A stretch of DNA of 64,000 bases from Harmonia axyridis (Eukaryota; Arthropoda; Insecta; Coleoptera; Coccinellidae). The position numbers and the translations under genes are program-made. The stretch covers positions 44,255,812 through 44,319,811 of the forward strand of contig NC_059502.1 in the NCBI RefSeq assembly GCF_914767665.1, in the 5' to 3' direction. The notes under the pieces were generated by a model. It saw only the letters and a list, made by a program, of their open reading frames with translations. It had not been told where the DNA came from and did no database searches. Positions 56,072 through 64,000 of this stretch are shown one piece after another (position 1 is the first letter of the stretch; each line of letters begins with the position of its first letter).

Positions 56072-56366
56072 GGGTTCTGCTAGCTCAACTGTAAAGCTAG
56101 CAGAACCCAGGGTTTTTTGAAAAAACGTAAATTCAGAAATTTGGTAATGGGTTCGAACGTGAGGCTAAGAAGGGCCTAAAGTTATGTTGTAATCAGATTC
56201 TCCATAAGATATCGATTAGCTTGATGGTTCTGCTAACTTAACGTTAACGAACCCGCGATTTCTCCTACAATTCAGGAGCAACAAATTTTTGAATGGGGTA
56301 ATAAATTAGCCTAAAGTTATGGCAAACAAAAAATCGAAAATTCGAAAGTGGTTCTGCTAGCTAACT
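56072..56366 (+). repeat. Palindrome-bearing units, second array
   Basis: Palindromes at about 56072-56108 and (decayed) 56226-56252, and a terminal half-palindrome GGTTCTGCTAGCTAAC at 56350. Same dimer order as 10790-11397, and it also ends in a half-palindrome. Confidence 0.85.
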
Positions 56367-56420
56367 GTGGTGAGATTTGTAGTTACTGAAGAATATATTG
56401 AGTACCTATTACCGAATGTA

Positions 56421-57981
56421 CAGTGCATCCAATTTTGAGTGAGACAGCCAGGTTTCTCGCTTGTTATTAAGATAGAGTCTTGCGGTTTTCACGTTCCTTT
56501 CCTACTTTTTCGTGAAACTCAAGTTGGTCTAATCAGATTTTTCATAACTGTTTCCGTTCAAGAGATACAGGGCGATTTTGGAAATTTATACTTTTCGGAC
56601 CCCTCCTTTATCTTCGAAGTTATTAGAAATAATGCTGAGCTGAAAAATACGTCTGAATCAGAATTCTGCGTAGAATCCAGTGACGTACTCAATTTTTTTT
56701 TCGGGGTATGGTATTTAAGATTCAACACAATCCTATATTTTTTTAAATGGAACACCATGTATATCATTACTTCGTTGAATTCGTTATTTTTTTCCCTTCA
56801 AAATGATGTATGATACTATCTAGGTAGGATGTTCAGAAATGTTAAAAAAACACAAAAACATCAAATAATGATGATTTTTTGTAAATAGATAGAGCCTTGC
56901 GGTTTTCACGTTCCTGGCCTACTTTTTCGTGAAACTCAAGTTGGTCTAATCAGATTTTGCATAACTGTTTCCATTCGAGAGATACAGGGTGATTTTGGAA
57001 ATTGATACTTTTCGGACCCCTCCTTTATCTCCGAAGTTATCAAAAATAATGCTGAGGTAAAAACTACGTCTGAATCAGAATTCTGCGTAGAATCCAGTGG
57101 CGTACTCAATATTTTTTTTCGGGGTATGATTTTGAAGATACAACACAAACCTATATTTTTTTTAATGGAACACCATGTATATCATTACTACGTTGAATTC
57201 GTTATTTTTTTCCCTTCAAAATGATGTATGATACTTTGTAGGTAGGATGTTCAGAAATGTTAAAAAAACAATAAAACATCAAAAAATGATGTTTTTTTGT
57301 TAATGGGCCATGGATTTCCCATATAAAAAAAGAATCAATAATAATAACAATAATTCTTAGCGATGACAGCTAGATCAGATTGGTTTTTTTTCCTCCAATG
57401 CCTACTTGATAAAACAATGCTCCCAAATGCATAGTAGCCATAATAACAACAAGGAAGTTTCTATCATCAATGACCTACTACTTTTAAAAATCGAAAGTAA
57501 TAATCCTCTTATTGAAACATAGAAAATTCATGGCCAATTTACAAAAAATCATCATTATTTGATGTTTTAGTGTTTTTTATAACATTTTTGAACATCCTAC
57601 CTATATAGTATCATACATCATTTTGAAGGGAAAAAATTAACGAATTCAACGAAGTAATAATATATAGGGTGTTCCATTAAAAAAAATATAGGTTTGTGTT
57701 GAATCTTCAAAACCATACCCCGAAAAAAATATTGAGTACGCTACTGGATTCTACGCAGAATTCTGATTCAGACGTAGTTTTTACCTCAGCATTAATTCCA
57801 ATAACTTCGGAGATAAAAGAGGGGTCCGAAAAGTATCTCTTGAACGGAAACAGTTATGCAAAATCTGATTAGACCAACTTGAGTTTCACGAAAAAGTAGG
57901 AAAGGAACGTAAAAACCGCAAGACTCTATCTTAAATAACAAGCGAGAAACCTGGCTGTCTCACCCAAAATGGGATGCACTG
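56421..57981. mobile_element. Fold-back MITE, copy 2, with duplicated left arm
   Basis: CAGTGCATCCAATTTTGAG tip at 56421 after TA. Arm sequence from TAGAGCCTTGCGGTTTTCACG occurs twice on the left (from ~56473 and ~56889), then the loop and the right arm follow to 57981. Probably an internal duplication or a fusion of two copies. Confidence 0.85.
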
Positions 57982-57983
57982 TA

Positions 57984-58998
57984 CAGTGCATCCCATTGAT
58001 ACTTTTCGGACCCCTTCTTTATCTCCGAAGTTATTAAAAATAATGCTGAGGTAAAAACTACGTCTGAATCAGAATTCTGCGTAGAATCCAGTGGCGTACT
58101 CAATATTTTTTTTCGGGGTATGGTTTTGAAGATTCAACACAAACTCATATTTTTTTTAATGGAACACCCTATATATCATTACTTCGTTGAATTCGTTATT
58201 TTTTTCCCTTTAAAATGATATATGATACTATGTAGGTAGGATGTTCAGAAATGTTAAAAAAAAACTAAAACGTCAAATAATGATGATTTTTTGTAAATGG
58301 GCCATGAATTTTCTATGTTCCAATAAGAGGATTATTACTTTCGATTTTTAAAAGTAGTAGGTCATTGATGACACAAACATCCTTGTTGTTATTATGGCTA
58401 CTATGCATTTGGGAGCATTGTTTTATCAAGTAGGCATTGGAGGGAAAAAACCGATCTGATCTAGCTGTCATCGCTATAAATTATTGTTATCATTATTGAT
58501 TCTTCTTTTCTATGGGAAATCCATTGCCCATTAACAAAAAAATCATCATTATTTGATGTTTTAGTGTTTCTTTAACATTTCTGAACATCCTACCTACATA
58601 GTGTCATATATCATTTTGAAGGGAAAAAAATAACGAATTCAACGAAGTTATGATACACATGGTGTTCTATTAAAAAAAACATAAGTTTGTGTTGAATCTT
58701 CAAAACCATACCCCGAAAAAAAAAATTGAGTACGCCACTGGATTCTACGCAGAATTCTGATTCAGACGTAGTTTTTATCTCAGCATTATTTCTAATAATT
58801 TCGAAGATAAAGAAGGGGTCCGAAAAGTATCAATTTCCAAAATCACCCTGTATCTTTTGAACGGAAACAGTTATGCAGAATCTGATTAGACCAACTTGAG
58901 TTTCACGAAAAAGTACGACAGGAACGTGAAAACCGCAAGGCTCTATCTTAAATAACAAGCGAGAAACCTGGCTGTCTCACCCAAAATGGGATGCACTG
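57984..58998. mobile_element. Fold-back MITE, copy 3, deleted left tip region
   Basis: Starts CAGTGCATCCCATT directly after a TA (57982-57983) shared with copy 2, then jumps to GATACTTTTCGGACC, so ~160 bp of the left arm is missing. The right end is intact at 58998, followed by TA. Confidence 0.85.
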
Positions 58999-59047
58999 TA
59001 CATAGCCCTTCGTCCAGCAGCAGCAAACGATCGCCGCCTGTTTTATG

Positions 59048-59220
59048 TGTAATATATTGTATTGTAATATTGTGTGCGCATGCTTGATTAAGCATCTAGG
59101 TTTCCACATGCGTTTATAAGTTCAGTATTCGGAAAGATTTTATAGTAGTCGTCGAGATTGAGGAGTTGCATATCGAATAAAGTTATAAAAACCAAACGTT
59201 GTTTTCTTATGGACATGACA
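59048..59220 (+). repeat. 5' LTR of the Gypsy element
   Basis: Starts TG and probably ends CA at 59219-59220, about 173 bp, placed by the primer-binding site. It contains an AATAAAGTTATAAAA polyadenylation-like stretch near 59177. Confidence 0.7.
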
Positions 59221-59226
59221 ATAATC

Positions 59227-59244
59227 TGGCGACGAGGATTATGG
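59227..59244 (+). promoter_or_regulatory. Primer-binding site
   Basis: TGGCGACGAGGATTATGG, starting with the TGG that pairs with a tRNA CCA end, six bases after the presumed LTR end. The tRNA species was not determined. Confidence 0.65.
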
Positions 59245-59290
59245 TAAAAATTGTTGGATTGCTTATTCCGGCTTATGAATTTTAAAGAGT

Positions 59291-59545
59291 ATGTCGGACG
59301 CAGATGGTGCTGCAAGTTCTCAGCCTAGTTCCAGAGGAAGAAGTCCATCCAGTGAAGTGAGAGTGAGCTGGGTGTACGAACTTAATAAACAAGAACTAAT
59401 TGAAAAACTAAAAACGTATAACGTTACTGTGAGTGAAACTGATAGTGTTGATAACCTACGAAAAACGCTCGTCAAAAAAACTTCGTGGAAAAAACGAAAC
59501 TTTCACAAAGAAGGAACTATAGAGGTACGACATGTTCGACTTTAA
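59291..59545 (+). CDS. Short leader ORF upstream of Gag, SAP-like segment
   Basis: 84 residues from the ATG at 59291. The N-terminus is Ser/Arg-rich; the middle reads WVYELNKQELIEKLKTYNV, then SETDSVDNLRKTLVKK. The W-x-x-E-L-x-K-x-E-L pattern resembles the short SAP-like helix-turn segment that starts Gag in some insect Gypsy elements. It ends 14 bases inside the Gag-Pol frame and in a different frame, so Gag is reached either by re-initiation at the overlapping ATG (59532) or by frameshifting. Alternatively a point indel separated an originally continuous Gag. Confidence 0.6.
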   Translation: MSDADGAASSQPSSRGRSPSSEVRVSWVYELNKQELIEKLKTYNVTVSETDSVDNLRKTLVKKTSWKKRNFHKEGTIEVRHVRL

Positions 59546-62500
59546 TAAAATAAGTTTTACCCTAAACAAAGACAATTGGGAAGTTTTTGTCGAAAGACTA
59601 GAATTAATTTTCGAGTGTCAGTGTATTCCGCCGGAAAGACAAAGTGCAGAACTGTTAACAAGGGTTTGTCAAGAGACTTTCATGTTGTTTCGCAATTTAA
59701 CTTCACCAAAAAAGGCCAAAGATCTTTCCTACTCTGATTTAGTTAATATCATGAACTCTCATCTTCATCCAAAGCCTTCAGAAATTTCCGAAAGAAATAA
59801 ATTCTACGCCACGAAACAATTACCTTCGGAATCGATACACGCATTCCTTACAAAATTGAAAGAAAGATCTTTTTATTGTAATTTCAAGGACCTTGATATT
59901 GCTCTTCGTGATCAATTTGTATTTGGACTTATAAATCACGAAACAAAAGTGGAATTATTTCGTCAAGAAAATCTAACATTTCAAAGTGCAGTGAAGATAG
60001 CGGAGGATCGAGAAGCAGCTATAAAAAATTCCTTATCAATGAAGCCCGCATATGCTGTGTCTGAAGATACAATTTTTTACATGAATAAGGCTGGTTCAAA
60101 ATATTCCAATCATCAACAATACAGAGGAAGGGGAAGCGGAAACGCAGAAGGAAAATTCAAATCTTCGCAACCAAACAACGCAGCCGCGGCTTCCACTTCC
60201 AAAGACCAGAGCCAGAAACTCATCAGAGACAATAGACAAAGACAACACGATAACAGGAGCAGCTACAGACGAGAAGACAGAAACGGCAGCCGTAGGTCGA
60301 ATGTATCAAACAATTCTCAGGTACATATAACCTCAAAAACGCGTAATAATAATAAATGTTATTGTTGTGGTGGATTTGATCATTTCGCAAGAGACTGTAA
60401 ACTTAGGTGGAAAACTTGTAATTATTGTAATGTAAAAGGTCATATTGATAGAGCATGTCTAAAAAAACAAAACGGAATTAATTTAGTCAATGACAACTTA
60501 TTAGAAAATGAAGATTTGGATAGTTCTGATTTAGATTTTTATTATATGCAGCAAAACAATTTTACTGAATTTCAGGTAAACAATATTGTGGTAGAACCTC
60601 ATAGTATGAAATTAATTATTGATAATAATCAGGTAGAATTGGAAGTTGATACAGGTTCACATGTGACTGTGTTTTCAGAAAAAACTGTAGCTAATTATTT
60701 TGCAGCTAAGAAAATCCACAAGGCAGATATTTCATTGTCCAGCTATGACAGAACAAAGTTGAATGTAATGGGTATGTTGACTGATCTTAAGGTGCATTTC
60801 GAAGGGGTTGAAGCAAATTTGAAAGCTTACGTTTTGGCAGGTAACGGGAAAAATTTAATAGGAAGGCAATGGCTTCAAGCCTTGGATATGTGGCCGATAA
60901 CTTTTAAACCTCAGTTTGCGTTGAATTGCTTGAATGATCATAACAGTATTATTTCACATTTTAAATCAAAATATCCCCAATTGTTCGATAACAGCCCAGG
61001 TAAATATAAAGGTAAATCTATTAAACTAACTTTCAAAAAAGATTATCAGCCAATTCAATGTAAACCTTATCATGTCCCTTTCGCTTTGAAAGACAAAGTA
61101 GATGCAGAAATCGATCGTTTGGTAAGAATAGGTAATTTGGAACAAGTTGAGGTGAGTGAATGGGCTACTCCAGTAGTTCCTGTGGTGAAAGGGGAAGGAG
61201 TTCGTTTATGCGGAAATTTTAAATTAACAGTGAATCCTCAAATAATTGTTAAAAGATATCCATTACCCTTAAAAGAAAAAGTGTTTCAGACGTTACAGGT
61301 TGGAACCAAATGGTCCCAAATTGATTTAAAACATGCATTTATGCAATTTGAAGTTGCTGAAGATTGTAGAGATCCATTGACAATAATCACACAGAAAGGT
61401 TTGTTTAGGTACAAAAAATTGCCAGAGGGTGTAGCCTCCAGCCCAGCAGAATGTCAAGATATTGTTACTGATATTTTGAAAGGTATTCCGAATATTGAAA
61501 TTTACATAGATAATATTTATTGCACAGGAAAGAATGATTCAGAGCATCTCGATAATTTAGAAAAAATATTTTATAGGTTAAATGAAGCAGGACTTAAAGT
61601 AAACGAATCAAAATGTGAATTTTTCAGGTCTGAAATAGAGATATTAGGATTCAAATTGGACAAAACGGGTTTATCACCATCTCCTAGTAGAATTCATTCA
61701 ATTGTGAATATGCCTTCTCCAAAAACAAAAAAAGAACTTCAAGCATTTTTAGGGTTAGTAAATTTTTACGAGTCATTTTTGTATAAGCGAGCTGATCAAC
61801 TAAAGGTATTGTACGATGTTTTGAAAGAGATCAAATTTTATTGGAATTCTAATTGTGATCAAGCAGTTAATTGGGTAAAGAAGGAATTAGCATCGGATAA
61901 AGTTTTGGTTCCATATCAGCAAGATATTACTTTAGTATTGGCTACAGACGCAAGTTACTCAGGGTTGTCAGCTATTTTGTCTCACAGATTTTCAGACGGT
62001 ACAGAGAGACCAATTGCCTTTGCTTCTAAATTAATACCTCATAATGAGTTACATCGATCTATTCTAGATAAAGAGGCAGCAGCTATAATTTTCGGGTTTA
62101 GAAAATTTTATCATTATATTGTTGGTAATGAAATTATTCTTAAAACTGATAATCAACCTTTAAAGTATATATTTGGTAATTCGAAGAAATTGAATGTTAC
62201 AATTCAGAATAGGTTGTTAAGATGGATATATTTTTTATCGGGTTTCAAATACAAGATTGAATTGATTTCATCATCTAAAAACAGTAATTGTGATGCGCTT
62301 TCCAGGTTAGCAGTACGAGATAAGATGGCTGTGTTTGATTCTGAATTAGATGTTATAAACTTTATTGAAAATGAAAGTAACTTGATTGATTTAAATTTGA
62401 TTAAGCAAGAAACAAAAAAAGATAAGGTTTTATGTGATGTGAAAAGAAAGTTAATGTTTGGATGGGTAGAAAATTCAAATGATATTTCTTTGGAAGAGAA

Positions 62501-63575
62501 AATGTATTTTGATAAGAAAACAGAATTTAGTATTGAGAATGAATGTCTTGTTCGAGGTTCTAGACTAATAATACCAAAAGCATTGCGAAAAACTTTATTG
62601 AAATCACTTCACCAGTCTCATTTTGGTATTGTTAGAATGAAACAAGTAGCTCGTTCGTTTTTTTGGTGGCCGGGTTTGGACAATGATATAGAAAAATTAG
62701 CAAATAGTTGTGAGTTATGTGTGAAAAATAGAAAACAAAATAACAAAATCAGTACTTTTCAATGGCCATTTCCATCTAACCCATGGTCCAGGTTACACAC
62801 TGATTTTTTAGGACCTATTCAAGGAAATATGTTTTTAGTCATAGTTGATGCACACAGTAAATGGCCTGAAGCTATAAATATGAAAAATAACACCTCAGCT
62901 AGTAAATTGATTGAAGTTTTTGATTCTATTTTTTCGAGGTTTGGATTATGTGATCATTTAGTCTCAGACAATGGTCCACAATTTGCAAGTGAAGAGTTTA
63001 ATGAATTTTTGAAATCGTTAGGTATACGGCACACATATTCTCCACCCTATCACCCAGCAACTAATGGAGCAGCAGAAAATTTTGTGGGTACATTTAAAAA
63101 TAAGGTTTTGAAAATTACAGGAGAGGGTAAGTCATTAAATTTTGCTGTGAATTAATTTTTGTTTGATTATCGTACAATGAAGCATTCGACAACGGGAAAA
63201 TCACCATCAGATATTATTTTCAAAAGGGAGATTAAAACGAGGTTTCATCTTTTAAGAGAAAATTTAGTTAGTGAAACATCTTTTAAACAATTCAATATGT
63301 CAGATAAAAATAAAATAAGTAAAATTGATTTCAAGTTGGGAGATGTGGTTTTAGTAGATGTTTACAACAATAATAAGAGGCACCGAGTACAAGCAAAAAT
63401 CGTTGAAAAATTATCACCAGTTACATTTAACTTGTTATGTGATGGAGGACGAATTATAAAAAGACATGTTAATCAAATGTTGAAATTTTTAAGTAATGAC
63501 AATGATATAAATAAAGACTTGAAAGATGATATAAGTATAAGGAGATCTGAACGCTTGAAAAATTTAAATAAATGA
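59532..63575 (+). pseudogene. Gypsy Gag-Pol polyprotein with one in-frame stop
   Basis: ATG at 59532. Residues ~1-175 are a Gypsy-type Gag; ~275-310 are two CCHC knuckles (CYCCGGFDHFARDC and CNYCNVKGHIDRAC). Protease has VDTGS at ~369-373. RT has YPLP, QIDLKHAFMQ and LPEGVASSPAECQ, but the catalytic motif is YIDN (61503-61514) where YxDD is expected. RNase H starts LATDASYSGLSAIL. Integrase shows an H-H-C-C finger, DFLGP, DNGPQF and an HPATNGAAENF glutamate. A TAA at 63153-63155 interrupts the frame after the integrase core; the same frame then continues to 63575 with a GDVVLVD / RHVNQ C-terminal domain. The stop and the Asp-to-Asn change should each inactivate this copy. Confidence 0.9.
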
Positions 63576-63926
63576 AATTAAGATCCAGAATTTCTGTTTA
63601 TATGTATATTGTAACTAGTTCTATATTGCATAATAATTGTATAGTAATGATAATTGATTATAATGTATAATAATAACTCTATTAATTAATTGTTTCTATA
63701 TTACATAATAAAAAATAAAAATAAAATTTATGATTGTAAATTATTATATTGGAATCATATTGTTAAATTGATTTTGATCGTATTTGTGAATTTTGAAAAA
63801 TAACAGATAAACAAAAATAAAAAAAAATTATAAAATTTAAAAAAATTAAAATATATGAATTCTTAGATTATGATATAATTGTAATTTCTGATTAAATCAA
63901 ATTGTACTTATTTAAATGGGGGAGAT
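63576..63926 (+). other. 3' untranslated region and polypurine tract of the Gypsy element
   Basis: A very AT-rich stretch ending in AAATGGGGGAGAT directly before the 3' LTR (63927). The G-rich run is the polypurine primer site. Confidence 0.8.
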
Positions 63927-64000
63927 TGTAATATATTGTATTGTAATATTGTGTGCGCATGCTTGATTAAGCATCTAGGTTTCCACATGCGTTTATAAGT
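63927..64000 (+). repeat. 3' LTR of the Gypsy element, truncated by the window
   Basis: The first 74 bases match 59048-59121 without a visible difference. Confidence 0.9.

Larger units (their letters stand above)
59048..64000 (+). mobile_element. Gypsy-type LTR retrotransposon, right end beyond the window
   Basis: 5' LTR begins TGTAATATATTGTATTG at 59048. The same sequence reappears at 63927, the start of the 3' LTR, and matches base for base as far as the window goes. Between them are a primer-binding site, a short leader ORF, a fused Gag-Pol frame and a polypurine tract. No envelope-like frame follows Pol. LTR identity over the visible 74 bases suggests a young insertion, yet Pol contains a stop. 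Confidence 0.9.

Noticed and set aside
56439..57148. 124- and ~70-residue frames in the fold-back MITEs
   Set aside because: They appear in mirrored form in both arms and in other copies with shifts, so they are by-products of the inverted repeats.
59048..64000. Possibility that the Gypsy element is an envelope-bearing errantivirus
   Set aside because: No frame resembling an envelope protein follows Pol; only ~350 AT-rich bases separate the Pol end from the polypurine tract.

Overview
The window looks like AT-rich, repeat-dominated DNA from an insect. Splice sites are of the GT-AG type. The recognisable proteins are almost all insect-type transposable-element proteins: non-LTR retrotransposons with microsatellite tails, a Gypsy LTR element, a Penelope-type fragment, hAT, mariner, PIF-like and MULE-like DNA transposons, and a Crypton-like recombinase. 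I cannot name the order or species. I saw no rRNA, tRNA, CRISPR array or bacterial operon.

Only one candidate host gene is visible. It is on the minus strand: five short exons (37364-37428, 36743-36764, 30918-31004, 28977-29021, 13169-13204) whose reading phases chain without a stop. They are separated by introns filled with transposons. The gene starts near 37.4 kb and runs leftwards out of the last exon seen. Its product is unknown. A 590-bp tandem duplication at 12.7-13.8 kb has copied its fifth exon.

Layout. 2.1-6.2 kb: nearly intact CR1/jockey-type non-LTR element with one stop and one frameshift. 7.1-9.2 kb: broken, spliced transposase-like gene whose C-terminal part carries ubiquitin-protease-like Cys and His boxes. 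9.5-9.8 kb: Penelope-type fragment. 10.0-11.4 kb: core repeat plus arrays of ~150-bp units carrying 34-37 bp palindromes. 11.8-15.4 kb: fold-back element, tandem duplication, non-LTR remnants. 16.6-21.0 kb: PIF-like element split by a hAT element, then a decayed hAT transposase gene. 22.6-26.3 kb: fold-back element, then a REL-endonuclease-type non-LTR remnant interrupted by a CR1-like fragment and a 1.24-kb hAT element. 26.7-36.4 kb: fold-back and TIR elements, an ORF1 remnant, a hAT remnant. 38.7-45.3 kb: a 1.45-kb hAT element with perfect 8-bp target duplications, a deleted mariner, a Crypton-like fragment. 46.0-56.4 kb: one composite repeat whose inverted satellite arrays are split by five later insertions, two of them nested. 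56.4-59.0 kb: two back-to-back fold-back elements. 59.0-64.0 kb: a Gypsy element cut by the window end.

Most of the window therefore records successive insertions into a large-intron gene region. Relative ages can be read from nesting and target-site duplications. The most promising unfamiliar items are the transposase/USP-like gene, the inverted-array palindrome element, the 3-kb AT-rich TIR element with a possible spliced ORF, and the exon duplication in the host gene.
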